Below the pieces are notes generated by a model. The model worked only from the letters and a program-made list of their open reading frames with translations. It ran no database searches and was not told where the DNA came from. From IMG/VR virus record IMGVR_UViG_3300006875_000200, positions 1-21,625 of that record: 21,625 bases of DNA. The stretch is one strand, 5' to 3'. The position numbers and the translations under genes were made by a program. Shown here in pieces: positions 6,637-15,078 of the stretch. Source of the stretch: a virus. Each line of letters starts with the position of its first letter. The first letter of the stretch is position 1.

Positions 6637-7940
6637 TATGGAATAATTCCGTTGATTGTAACTGAAGGTGTTTGTGTTCCAAGAACACCAACGCCTGGAA
6701 TGTTGCTACCAATTGGTCTGGATTCTTCTGGAACCCATAATCCAACTAATCTAGCATCATTTTGTTTTGCAATTTGAATTGTTGTTGTATTAAAATTAAC
6801 AAGCACCTTAAATTTAAGAGTTACAATAAGTGCTTCTTTATCAAGATAGTTTTTATTAGTAAGAGGACTTAACCAAACATGAGATGCATTACCATCTTTT
6901 GGAACAAGTGCTTCATTAATGTTTGTTGGACCAACTTGCGGAAGTGAGTTATCCATACTTGCCAAAGCACCAGTTTTATCTAATCCAACAAACTCAACAA
7001 TATTATTGTCCCATATAAAATTTGTTGCCACAGATGAAATCCATTGTGGTTTTGTTTCTGGTTTAATCATAATTTTTACTGGAACAATATCACCCACTTT
7101 AAACTGAGTAACTGGAGCAGTAAGATAATGTGCAACTTTATAGTCTGGTGGCGCGCCAAATACTACACCTTCACATTCAGTATGAATATCTTTAAATACA
7201 TTTGTACCAATTGTTGGACTACCATCTACTTTAGTATAAATGGTATTTCCTTGATGTATTGTAAATGGCAATAGACGAACAAAAGATTTTTGATATCCTT
7301 TTGTCGGAAGGTAATAGTCATCTTTAACTTTAAACTTTATTTGCCCAAGTTTACGATAAGCTGCTTGCCACATATATCCATCAAAATTCCATTGATAATA
7401 CTGTGCCTTAGTTCTTACTTCTGGAACTTTAAGAGCTTCGCTATGAAACACAAATAAACCATCACTAAGTAATGTATATTTTGACTTGGTTGCATCCATT
7501 ACTGCTGAATCAAATCCGTTTCCTTGAGATTCTGGTGTTGTTTCTACTGGTAGTAATTCTAAACGAGTATGGTCATATTGAATGACCGCATCGGTAGAAC
7601 GGTAAATACTCCATAGATAAACGGTCTTACCATCCACAACTTTGGTCTTAGCATAGGGCATTGCAAGAATATCTACAGTAATAACTTGATTTTTAAAAGC
7701 AGTAAGACCATTCTTTGTTCCACCATTCCAACTCTTGTTTGTCCATTGACTAGTTAAATACACCTGATACTGCATCGTTGGGTCGATGAAATATGGAGTA
7801 TAAACAATTGCTGGCGGAACTGGAACTAATTGAATTGTTCCATCTGGTTGTGGAACTTGTGTTGGTGGACTCCATGTAGTTTGTGCCATGGTCGACAGAG
7901 TTAGAAATAAATAAACGATAAAAGATAAAATAGTTTTCAT
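6636..7940 (-). CDS. Secreted protein with two cohesin-like beta-sandwich modules
   Basis: A 434-aa protein with a Sec signal peptide (about residues 1-19, cleavage before QTTW), then a Pro-rich linker. Two segments share the cohesin-like pattern of a framework strand, an Asp/Asn-containing turn ending in a hydrophobic strand, and a late IKFKV-type strand. The first runs from VITVDILA (86-93) through AVIQYDHTRLELL to IKFKV (201-205). The second runs from FKVGDIVPVKIMI (280-292) through NFIWDNNIVEFVGL to LIVTLKFKV (371-379) and TTTIQIA. Cohesin-like modules bind partner proteins or carbohydrates. The start has an AAGGAA site overlapping the glycosyltransferase stop. The module call is by pattern, not alignment. 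A signal peptide is odd for a virion protein, so it may act in the periplasm or at the cell surface. Confidence 0.55.
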   Translation of the reverse strand: MKTILSFIVYLFLTLSTMAQTTWSPPTQVPQPDGTIQLVPVPPAIVYTPYFIDPTMQYQVYLTSQWTNKSWNGGTKNGLTAFKNQVITVDILAMPYAKTKVVDGKTVYLWSIYRSTDAVIQYDHTRLELLPVETTPESQGNGFDSAVMDATKSKYTLLSDGLFVFHSEALKVPEVRTKAQYYQWNFDGYMWQAAYRKLGQIKFKVKDDYYLPTKGYQKSFVRLLPFTIHQGNTIYTKVDGSPTIGTNVFKDIHTECEGVVFGAPPDYKVAHYLTAPVTQFKVGDIVPVKIMIKPETKPQWISSVATNFIWDNNIVEFVGLDKTGALASMDNSLPQVGPTNINEALVPKDGNASHVWLSPLTNKNYLDKEALIVTLKFKVLVNFNTTTIQIAKQNDARLVGLWVPEESRPIGSNIPGVGVLGTQTPSVTINGIIP

Positions 7941-7949
7941 ATGTTTTCC

Positions 7950-9008
7950 TTATGCTATTAATAATTTTTTCCATGCTTTTTCCGAATTAACATTACTACG
8001 ATTCAATAAATATTTATTCATTGTATTCAATCCACAAGAAACAAAAGATGTAGATAGATTCATTACATTAACTATTTCTTCATTTGAAATAGAACTCTCA
8101 ACCCTGCTAAATGGATTAACAAATTTTACTTCTTCTGATACTACGATAGGAACACCCATATACACAAAATCTGCTGCTGTTATATTAAAAGTTTCTGAAA
8201 AAGAAACTTGAAGTCCCATATCCATTTTTGACACTAAATTTAAAAATTTTGCGTGAGGATACCAAGGATGCTGTATCAATCTACAATTATTATTTGTGTT
8301 TAAAAATAAATTTTTGATATTTTTCAATACAGAAGATGTATTGCTATTTAATATTTCATGTTCTGATGCATTTATATGAACTGCAATAGGTACTTCATTT
8401 TTGTTAGAATATTCAATGGCCCACATTGCTTGTTTTAAGTGATTCTTTAATGGTCTTAAAGCACCAAAAAGACCAATATGAATTTCATCATCATATTTTT
8501 TAAATTCGTTATAACGACATAAATTATTTGGTTTACTTGGATAATATATGTTTGGAGAAAAATTGACACAAGCTTCATCAAAAAGGGTACGGAGATCGTC
8601 AAAAAAATCTTCACTATTCGCACTTAAGTTTATATCTATTCCATTTCTTCTTAATTTCATATATGAATTTATCCACTCAAAAGCTATATTTTCGGTAGCT
8701 ATGAATGAAGTTTTGGAGTGAAGTCTTATATGCCATTTAACATTTGGATGTAAATTGGATAAAATTTTGAATTTTTCAGGGACAACCCAAAGAGCTTCTA
8801 TGAATACATCGGTTGGTTTATATAAACTTACTTCTCTGTCTATAGAATTATTATCAATTACTGAAACAACCTTAGATTCAACTCCTATTTCATTCAGATA
8901 TCTAGAAATAAAATCGCATGAATTATAAAGACCATAAGCATTGGTTTGCTCACCATAACAATATCTCTGTTTTACTATAAACAATACTCTTCTTTTGTTA
9001 TTATGCAT
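7950..9008 (-). CDS. GT-B fold glycosyltransferase
   Basis: A 352-aa protein with two Rossmann-like halves. The C-terminal half opens with IHIGLFGALRPLKNH (176-190), typical of group 1/GT4 enzymes, and contains MGLQVSFSETF and ADFVYMGVPIVVS (264-291), the donor-binding segment with its acidic residue. Such enzymes move a sugar from a nucleotide-sugar to a glycan, protein or DNA base. The acceptor is unknown: modified phage DNA, a virion protein or host surface sugars are all possible. I chose ATG 9008 because GGAGG lies directly upstream; a longer TTG-started reading to 9068 would run through a terminator. First gene of the downstream minus-strand group. Confidence 0.75.
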   Translation of the reverse strand: MHNNKRRVLFIVKQRYCYGEQTNAYGLYNSCDFISRYLNEIGVESKVVSVIDNNSIDREVSLYKPTDVFIEALWVVPEKFKILSNLHPNVKWHIRLHSKTSFIATENIAFEWINSYMKLRRNGIDINLSANSEDFFDDLRTLFDEACVNFSPNIYYPSKPNNLCRYNEFKKYDDEIHIGLFGALRPLKNHLKQAMWAIEYSNKNEVPIAVHINASEHEILNSNTSSVLKNIKNLFLNTNNNCRLIQHPWYPHAKFLNLVSKMDMGLQVSFSETFNITAADFVYMGVPIVVSEEVKFVNPFSRVESSISNEEIVNVMNLSTSFVSCGLNTMNKYLLNRSNVNSEKAWKKLLIA

Positions 9009-9022
9009 ATAATCCTCCATAT

Positions 9023-9030
9023 TATTTATA
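9023..9030 (-). promoter_or_regulatory. Possible T4-type late promoter for the glycosyltransferase group
   Basis: TATAAATA on the minus strand lies between a terminator and the glycosyltransferase start. The predicted transcript start (about 9017) falls at the GGAGG site, leaving a leader of only about 9 bases, which is short. The downstream CTATT extension is absent, and an 8-base AT-only match is weak in AT-rich DNA. Confidence 0.4.
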
Positions 9031-9034
9031 AATA

Positions 9035-9063
9035 AATATCCCCCGCTCGGAACGGGGGATATT
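9035..9063 (-). terminator. Terminator at the end of the replication operon
   Basis: An 11-bp perfect stem (AATATCCCCCG/CGGGGGATATT) with a 7-base loop, followed on the minus strand by TATTTATAAATA. It lies 24 bases after the stop of the beta-barrel gene and before the glycosyltransferase. It should end or attenuate transcription from the polymerase-to-barrel operon. Confidence 0.8.
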
Positions 9064-9086
9064 ATCAATATTTTAGTTGAGTATGA

Positions 9087-9830
9087 TTAGAATTTAAACC
9101 CGACTCCGAAAGAAACCACGGTATCCATATCTTCAAGGTCTAAATTATCATTCAGAACAAAATCTACACCACCATGAATATCAATATTATTTGTCACAGT
9201 GTAAGTCAATGAAGGACCAGCAGTAATTGTACTTTGTCCATCTGTATAATATTGACCTACATTTGCTGACACATTAAAAACATCACTAGCTGCATATGAA
9301 AATTTTGTATTACCTTCAAACATATTATCATATATAAATCCACCTAAAATTGGAACATAAGTATAATCATTTACAAAATTATATTTTGCAGTTTGGGAAA
9401 TTGAAAAAGAATCCCACTTATATGAAACTACACCACCGAAAGCAAAAACTGCTTCGCTGGATGAATAATCTCCACCAAGGGGAATTCCGACGCCTGCAAT
9501 CAGGTCAACAGAAACTTTATAAATGGTTGCAACATTTTGTAAAGTGAAGGTAACATCAACATCACCAACTCCAGTTGATGAATTAGTATCCAATACTTCA
9601 TTATACAGGGGAAGAGAAACATCTACCTTAATATTATCGTCAAGTTTAAAATCTAGATTTGTTCTGGATTCAACAATTTGACCATCATCAAAATTATAGA
9701 AAGATACATTCTCCACAAGATTCATCTTGAATGTATCACACTTTGCTGGTTGAACTTCCTGTGCAACAACAAAGGTATTTGCAAAAAGTGCTACGAATGC
9801 TACTAACGCTGTTTTAATTGAATTTTTCAT
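9087..9830 (-). CDS. Outer-membrane beta-barrel protein (porin-like)
   Basis: A 247-aa protein with a signal peptide (about residues 1-23, cleavage near VVA|QEV). The mature part is a run of alternating amphipathic strands (VDVSLPLYNEV, VSVDLIAGVGIPLGG, SISQTAKYNFVND, FSYAASDVFNVSANVG, ITAGPSLTYTVT) and ends VSFGVGFKF. The C-terminal Phe with alternating aromatics is the signal read by the BAM assembly machine. It resembles small outer-membrane transporter barrels with about 12 strands. It has an AAGGAG ribosome site and starts 9 bases after the ribonucleotide reductase stop, as the last gene of the replication operon. Possible roles are superinfection exclusion, changed permeability or an acquired host porin; none is shown by the sequence. 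Confidence 0.7.
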   Translation of the reverse strand: MKNSIKTALVAFVALFANTFVVAQEVQPAKCDTFKMNLVENVSFYNFDDGQIVESRTNLDFKLDDNIKVDVSLPLYNEVLDTNSSTGVGDVDVTFTLQNVATIYKVSVDLIAGVGIPLGGDYSSSEAVFAFGGVVSYKWDSFSISQTAKYNFVNDYTYVPILGGFIYDNMFEGNTKFSYAASDVFNVSANVGQYYTDGQSTITAGPSLTYTVTNNIDIHGGVDFVLNDNLDLEDMDTVVSFGVGFKF

Positions 9831-9839
9831 CTATTCTCC

Positions 9840-11765
9840 TTAATTAATTAAATCTACTAGTTCACACTTATCTCCGCTACAAGCGAATGTCTGTGTGCCT
9901 GTCGTCTTATCCTCTTTCTCATATTTGGATAAGTTTGACCAATCAATATCTTTTGGCATTTTGTTTAATTCCTCAAGATATTGTTCCTTGGTGCAGTCCT
10001 GATATGGTGCTTGTCGATATGAATGGTCCGAGTGTGGAAGAAATGAGATACCTGATATCTCATCAAAGTGTCTATACACCCAAGCACCAACTTCCATCCA
10101 TTCATGTTCTTTGACTGTAATAGTAATACTGGGCTTGTGTTCGCACCAGTATCGTTGATATGTTAACCATAAATTTAAATGTTCAATTGCTGATAAATCA
10201 TCTCGTGTTATAGAACCTTCTGCTTTCATGGGGAAAGAAAATACCATAGTATGGTCTGGTTTCATTACACATGGTTCATTTGGAAATCCCATATCCATCA
10301 TCATCTGACATAATGGGTCTTTTCTATCCGCACGAACAGTACGAATATAATATTCGTTATGACGAGGATGAATGCCTGATGCAGCATCTGTAAGCTGTGA
10401 TACAGTGCCCGATGGTTTTACACAAGTAATGGAGGCAGAAGGATTAATTCCAATCTTTGTTGACCATTCCTTGTTTGTATCAATTGCTACTTGCTTCAAA
10501 ATAATTAATGAATTTCCTACATCAGATGAGCGCATCATTGGATTGTCTAGTATACCAGTTAGTGAAACTCCAAGTAATGCTTCTTCTTCACAATTCTTTT
10601 TCCAAGAGGAAGAAAGATATGGGAAGTGTGTCAAACTTGCTTGCCAAGTTCCAAGAATTGTCGCAAGACGAACTTTTCTACGAAGAGAATCTATGTCATC
10701 TTCCTTACGAACAATCACTTCTGTTAAATTACAGAATTGTTTATCACGAAGAATAATCTCAGAGCAAGGATTTGTTCCGAAGTCGTGATTTGGATTTCTT
10801 CTGTCTCCTAATTTCGCAACAGTTTTTTTGCACGCTTCACGGTTAAAAATGCCTCGTTCTCCACTTTTACTTTTGTAGAGAGACACCCATTCTTCCATAA
10901 AAGTTCCAATTTCTGGCTTTTCCTTATAAGCAACTGAATTATTTGCCAAGGCTCGTTGAGGATTAGACTCCCACCAAGCTCCTGTCTTAGCTTCTCGCAT
11001 TCTCTCGTCTGTGAGGTTGGACAGAGAAATAAGCGCAGAACGGCGCACGCCTCCGACAACGACAATCTCCGCGATCTTACAAACAATATCGTGACATTCG
11101 ATGGAAGTAAGTTTTCTTCCCGCCGCTCTTGTAAAAGTTTCCACGGTGAATTTGAATAAATCGTTGAGAGGTCTTGGCCCCGAAGCTCTACCTCCAAAGG
11201 TTTTGAGTCGAGCTCCAGCAGGACGAATTTTAGACATATCCCATTTTGGAATTTGACCTCCAACAAGAAGGGATACGAGTTCTCTATACGCTTTAGCCCA
11301 ACCAATCTTGCTGTCCTGTACAGCAATAATGGTTTCAGAATCAGTAAATTGTTCAGCGATTGTAGGAAGTTTTTCCACATATTGACGCTCCACACTAAAT
11401 CCTACACCAGTACCACACATTAAAATATAAAGTATTTCATCAAATGCACGAATATTGTTTACAGATACATACGAGCAATTATATCCTGCCGTATTGTCTC
11501 TTTCCAAAGCTTCTCCTGCGGTCATCAATGCGCGCATGGATGGCATAATTTCCAAATTTAAAACAGCATCTTGTAATTCTTTTCTAAGTTCAGGGGTAAC
11601 TGTAAAATTTCTATTGCCCTTTAAATTCTTTTCAAAAAAATCAAAATAGCGATTTACAGTTTCGCTCCAAGTTTCTCTCCTCTTCTCACTTTCTAACCAT
11701 CTGCTGTAACGCGAAAGATGGATAAATTGTTGATAAGAGGTAGGAAGATTTACATCATCACTCAT
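9840..11765 (-). CDS. nrdJ: Adenosylcobalamin-dependent (class II) ribonucleoside-triphosphate reductase
   Basis: A 641-aa single-chain reductase that makes deoxyribonucleotides from ribonucleotides with coenzyme B12. The N-terminus (YQQFIHLSRYSRWL, residues 11-24) is typical of the monomeric Lactobacillus-type RTPR. Catalytic residues are visible: C97 and C345 as the redox pair, NPCSEI at 332-337 with C334 as the thiyl-radical Cys and E336 beside it, and a C-terminal CSGDKC (C629/C634) shuttle pair. It is about 100 residues shorter than the 739-aa Lactobacillus enzyme. An AAAAGGAG site precedes the ATG. Lying between thyX and the barrel gene in the replication operon, it supplies dNTPs. Dependence on B12 implies a host that makes or imports the cofactor, and it frees the phage from needing a small subunit. 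Confidence 0.93.
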   Translation of the reverse strand: MSDDVNLPTSYQQFIHLSRYSRWLESEKRRETWSETVNRYFDFFEKNLKGNRNFTVTPELRKELQDAVLNLEIMPSMRALMTAGEALERDNTAGYNCSYVSVNNIRAFDEILYILMCGTGVGFSVERQYVEKLPTIAEQFTDSETIIAVQDSKIGWAKAYRELVSLLVGGQIPKWDMSKIRPAGARLKTFGGRASGPRPLNDLFKFTVETFTRAAGRKLTSIECHDIVCKIAEIVVVGGVRRSALISLSNLTDERMREAKTGAWWESNPQRALANNSVAYKEKPEIGTFMEEWVSLYKSKSGERGIFNREACKKTVAKLGDRRNPNHDFGTNPCSEIILRDKQFCNLTEVIVRKEDDIDSLRRKVRLATILGTWQASLTHFPYLSSSWKKNCEEEALLGVSLTGILDNPMMRSSDVGNSLIILKQVAIDTNKEWSTKIGINPSASITCVKPSGTVSQLTDAASGIHPRHNEYYIRTVRADRKDPLCQMMMDMGFPNEPCVMKPDHTMVFSFPMKAEGSITRDDLSAIEHLNLWLTYQRYWCEHKPSITITVKEHEWMEVGAWVYRHFDEISGISFLPHSDHSYRQAPYQDCTKEQYLEELNKMPKDIDWSNLSKYEKEDKTTGTQTFACSGDKCELVDLIN

Positions 11766-11784
11766 AGTTTCTCCTTTTGAGATG

Positions 11785-12474
11785 TCAAGTATTTATACTT
11801 TCTGTTAGAACCTTCCATGATACTGGAAACAAAGGTTCTATAATTTCACCAATGATTTTTGCATATTGCTGAACTTCCCATTGAGCATGAGCATCTATTC
11901 TTTGTTTATATACTCTTGCATATGCAGACAATGAGCCGGTCCACCACCATTCAGTATATGTTCCTTGAGGAAGAACTGAACGAGCCTGTTCGGGCGCAAT
12001 CCCAAGGTGCAATAAACTTTTATATGCTGCAATTGATTTTTCAACAGATGAATTAAATACATCATCTGCGCTTTTATTGTAGATGCTAAAACCAGAGGAA
12101 CCTTGTTTTGCTCCATCTTTTGGTGCATCTCTCCAATGCGGATTATAAACTTCTGCATCAAATGTAACATATCGCCTAGAAATTTCATTCTCGGTGAATC
12201 CAACTTTATGTTTAAAAAGTTGTGTGCGAACAAAGATTGGTGCTTTGATTCTCAATGAAATAACAGGATGAGCAAATGGTGTCCAATGATTATTTTTAGC
12301 AAGATACTTGATTAGTTTCTCGTCCTTGATTGAAAGAAATGTCAATCCATCCTGCTCTTCCCATTCACTTTCCTTGTTAAATGATACTCTTGCCGCATTC
12401 ACAACAGTTAAATCACTGCCCATATAATCAATCAAGGAAACAAATCCTTTATCAAGCACATCAGTTTTGTTCAT
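11785..12474 (-). CDS. thyX: Flavin-dependent thymidylate synthase ThyX
   Basis: A 229-aa enzyme that methylates dUMP to dTMP using FAD, NADPH and methylene-tetrahydrofolate. The ThyX signature is present as KHKVGFTENEISRRY (88-102), with KHK in place of the textbook RHR, a conservative change. RTQLFKH before it and ARSVLPQGTYTEW (164-176) are also family hallmarks. I placed the start at ATG 12474, whose ATGA overlaps the primase stop; a reading from 12486 would use a TTG. It sits between primase and ribonucleotide reductase, a nucleotide-supply role in the replication operon. T4 uses the unrelated ThyA-type Td instead. Confidence 0.93.
   Translation of the reverse strand: MNKTDVLDKGFVSLIDYMGSDLTVVNAARVSFNKESEWEEQDGLTFLSIKDEKLIKYLAKNNHWTPFAHPVISLRIKAPIFVRTQLFKHKVGFTENEISRRYVTFDAEVYNPHWRDAPKDGAKQGSSGFSIYNKSADDVFNSSVEKSIAAYKSLLHLGIAPEQARSVLPQGTYTEWWWTGSLSAYARVYKQRIDAHAQWEVQQYAKIIGEIIEPLFPVSWKVLTESINT
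11790..11797 (-). promoter_or_regulatory. TATAAATA element upstream of the ribonucleotide reductase
   Basis: TATAAATAC on the minus strand overlaps the last codons of thyX (Ser-Ile-Asn-Thr-stop), 25 bases before the reductase start and ahead of its AAAAGGAG site. It matches the core of a T4 late promoter, but the bases also encode protein and a late promoter for a reductase is unexpected. Chance is quite possible. Confidence 0.25.
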
Positions 12475-13484
12475 ATTTTTTTCCAATAATTTAAAATAAG
12501 TTTTGCTTTTGGTCCTCTGAAAATATTTTCAGAAATCATCTTCAATACATTTGCTTTACCATTTAAGTTACACATTTCGTTTATATCTTTTCCCTGTATA
12601 TTTGGAGGAAAAACACAAACCTTTACATTTTTATCAATCAGAAGTTCTAGAGTATTTACAACTTCTTTGTTTCTTGGTTCATTATCTACCACAAAGATAG
12701 CATTGGAATATTTTTCTGCCATGTCAAGAAATTTTCCCAGCCCAAGACATGCAACTGCATTTGGTAGGAAAATGCTATCTATTGGCCCTTCCACCACAGT
12801 AATTGGCAAATCTTTTTTAATTTTGTCGATTCCAAATAAAAGTTGCATATCGTCATTCTTTTTTATAGTAATATACTTTGGAATATTTTTATTGTCGATG
12901 AAGGAACGACCCTGAGCTCCAATTATGTTGCCATTCTCATCTCTTACAAATATGATTAGTCTTTTTTCATCACCGAATGAATAGTTTTCATTGAATTGTT
13001 TGGCAAACTCACCAAAGTTTGAAGTATATCCAAAATCATCCCAACGACTTTTTGGAATATTTCTTCGATTAAGATACTTAACACAACTATGATTGCCATG
13101 CAATTCTTCTATTGGTGTATAATTTTTAATTGTATCAAACTCTATCTTTTCTTTGAATGGATAAAGTTCTTCATTTGTTGGTTTTTTGTAATTGGAATTT
13201 CCATTCTCACCAATTGTGTATCTTTCAAGAGCATACTGCTTGCAAAGATTTGGCACGACTCTATCTAACATATTATAAATGTTATGCCCTATACCACAAT
13301 TATGACAACGATAAAAATAGTCATTTCCCTTTTGATAAAAATATCCTCTAGCCTTTACTTTGCTTTTGTCTGAATCGCCACACAGAGGACATCTACAATT
13401 AGCAAGATTTTCCCTAGTCCACTTAAATCTTTGAAGTGAGCTTGACATGAGGTTGATATATTTTTTATCAATATAAAGCGACAT
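12471..13484 (-). CDS. 61: DNA primase (T4 gp61-like)
   Basis: A 337-aa primase, close to the 342 aa of T4 gp61. Zinc ribbon: CPLC (C32, C35) and CHNC (C60, C63), used to read the priming site. TOPRIM domain: VVEGPIDS with E232 and FVVDNEP with D267, which bind the catalytic metals. It makes RNA primers for the lagging strand and works with the helicase encoded just upstream. I chose ATG 13484, whose TAATG overlaps the helicase stop; the longer reading from 13496 would use TTG. Its own stop overlaps the thyX ATG. Confidence 0.93.
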   Translation of the reverse strand: MSLYIDKKYINLMSSSLQRFKWTRENLANCRCPLCGDSDKSKVKARGYFYQKGNDYFYRCHNCGIGHNIYNMLDRVVPNLCKQYALERYTIGENGNSNYKKPTNEELYPFKEKIEFDTIKNYTPIEELHGNHSCVKYLNRRNIPKSRWDDFGYTSNFGEFAKQFNENYSFGDEKRLIIFVRDENGNIIGAQGRSFIDNKNIPKYITIKKNDDMQLLFGIDKIKKDLPITVVEGPIDSIFLPNAVACLGLGKFLDMAEKYSNAIFVVDNEPRNKEVVNTLELLIDKNVKVCVFPPNIQGKDINEMCNLNGKANVLKMISENIFRGPKAKLILNYWKKI

Positions 13485-14887
13485 TAGATATTCCAATCAT
13501 CAAAATTTTTCTTCTTGTGATTATTCCAACCGTCTACTTCTTTCTTTTCTTTCTTAGGTTCAAAGAACTCTTGAATTTTCTTTTCACCAGAATTTATGAT
13601 TGCTTGGTCTTCTTTCTTAACATCAAACAATTTCATTTTTCCACGCTCAATACCAACAATGAACTTCTTGTTTTTTGCTTTGTCATTATAACGATTCTTC
13701 AATTGCTTGACAAGTATCTGATTCAATTCATCTAATTCATCTGTAGAAATCAAAGCAAACATAAAGTCACAAGTAGCAGGCAATCCAAAGGACTCTGAAG
13801 TGTTCTCTAAGTCAACATCAGTATTTCCATATCCCGAACGATTGGTTTGTGTTGCAGTAAAGATTGGTAAGTTATATTCAATAGCCAATCCTCGGATTTC
13901 CTCTGCAATTGCCTTGACATATTCATATGAATTTTCCCTTCCTTTCTTTATTCTAGAAGAGGCACAGATGTTTAAATAGTCAATAAAAATAACATCAGGT
14001 TTAAACTTCTTCTTTAGTTTTAGCTCGTCAAGTAAAAATCTAAAGTGATTGGCATTTGGAGTTCCTGTTGGATATTCCTTGATGATAAGTTTACCAGTTG
14101 AAGTAGAGGCAATTGCTTGAATCTTCTTTTCATAGATTGTCTTACTCATATCACGAAGGTCATCTAGATTTGTGTCTAGAATATTTGCATCAATTCTTTC
14201 TGCAATCTTTTCTTCTGCCATTTCACATGTAATATAAAGAACATTCATATTGTTCTTCAGACAATATGCTGCATGATGACATAGGAACAACGATTTGCCA
14301 ACACCAGTTCCCGCCATAACAACATTCAAAGTTTTTGCAGTTACTCCATCTTTTGTAATTAGATTGAAATACTCCAAATCAAATGGAATCTTCTTCTCAA
14401 TGGTATGATAAAAATCATATCGTTTTGAGTAATCCTCAATATAATCATGTCCGATATTTGGGTCAAAAGAAATAGCCAGTGCTTTGCTCAGAATATCAGG
14501 AATAGCACCTTTTGTATTTGAAGATTTTCCATCAATAATATTGATGGATTCCATTATCGCATTATATACTGCCTTTTCTTTGCAAAAATTTTCTGTCTCT
14601 GAAATAAGCCAATCTAAATCACATGAATCTGTATTTTTACATATCTCATCCAAGGTACTCAATATATCTTTATTTTCTTTCTCTGATAATCCTTTATTTT
14701 TATCAAGAGTAATAATTAATGCTTCCTTTGTAGGAAGATTACCGTATTTTACAATATATTGTTGAGCAGTTTCAAAAATCAAACGCTCAATCTTATCAAG
14801 AAAATATTCCTTCTGTAAAAAGGGAAGAACCTTTCTAGAATAAGAATCATTTTTAATAAGATTATGAAGTATAAGTTCTTCTACCAA
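13484..14887 (-). CDS. 41: Replicative DNA helicase (T4 gp41/DnaB-like)
   Basis: A 467-aa hexameric helicase, close to the 475 aa of T4 gp41. Walker A is AGTGVGKS (192-199), Walker B is VIFIDYL (299-305), and YITCEMAEEKIAERIDAN (218-235) is the DnaB-family H1a region. KNRYNDKAKNKKF and ERGKMKLF correspond to the arginine-finger region. The N-terminus ([11 protein letters not shown], then LPFLQKEYF) lines up with T4 gp41, so the apparent TTG start at 14887 is probably real; there is no ATG until residue 112. It overlaps the preceding 65-aa gene by 7 bases. It unwinds DNA ahead of the polymerase and activates the primase. Confidence 0.94.
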   Translation of the reverse strand: MVEELILHNLIKNDSYSRKVLPFLQKEYFLDKIERLIFETAQQYIVKYGNLPTKEALIITLDKNKGLSEKENKDILSTLDEICKNTDSCDLDWLISETENFCKEKAVYNAIMESINIIDGKSSNTKGAIPDILSKALAISFDPNIGHDYIEDYSKRYDFYHTIEKKIPFDLEYFNLITKDGVTAKTLNVVMAGTGVGKSLFLCHHAAYCLKNNMNVLYITCEMAEEKIAERIDANILDTNLDDLRDMSKTIYEKKIQAIASTSTGKLIIKEYPTGTPNANHFRFLLDELKLKKKFKPDVIFIDYLNICASSRIKKGRENSYEYVKAIAEEIRGLAIEYNLPIFTATQTNRSGYGNTDVDLENTSESFGLPATCDFMFALISTDELDELNQILVKQLKNRYNDKAKNKKFIVGIERGKMKLFDVKKEDQAIINSGEKKIQEFFEPKKEKKEVDGWNNHKKKNFDDWNI

Positions 14888-15078
14888 AGTAATGCACCAA
14901 TATCCATGTGTGTAGTTGTCTTTAGCGCCATTTGAGCAACAGCAGAAATTTCTTTTGGATTAATGCCGTCTACTAATTTTTTGTATTCTTCATCTGTTAT
15001 CAAACAGATTGCACATTCACCAATCCTATACCAACTTCCATCTTTTGTTATAACAACTAAATTTGTATTAAAGTTCAT
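14881..15078 (-). CDS. Small orphan gene between uvsX and helicase
   Basis: A 65-aa protein with a beta-rich start ([29 protein letters not shown]) and an acidic, helical end. No signal peptide or membrane segment. Its position between uvsX and the helicase is that of T4 gene 40, but it is shorter and I see no similarity to gp40. It overlaps uvsX by 11 bases and the helicase by 7, so it is surely translated with them. Function unknown; a small replication or recombination accessory protein is a fair guess. Confidence 0.7.
   Translation of the reverse strand: MNFNTNLVVITKDGSWYRIGECAICLITDEEYKKLVDGINPKEISAVAQMALKTTTHMDIGALLW

Noticed and set aside
8004-8017. AATAAATATTTATT palindrome.
   Set aside because: It lies within the glycosyltransferase coding region and is an AT-only palindrome of a kind expected by chance here.
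9009-9068. N-terminal extension of the glycosyltransferase.
   Set aside because: It starts with TTG and is translated from the terminator stem; GGAGG directly precedes ATG 9008.
10372-10788. A 138-codon open frame on the plus strand.
   Set aside because: It lies wholly opposite the ribonucleotide reductase, whose catalytic motifs are intact; no ribosome site and no domain pattern.
10808-11395. A 195-codon open frame on the minus strand in another frame of the reductase gene.
   Set aside because: It is a shadow of the strongly supported reductase reading; the product looks random and Leu/Arg-rich.
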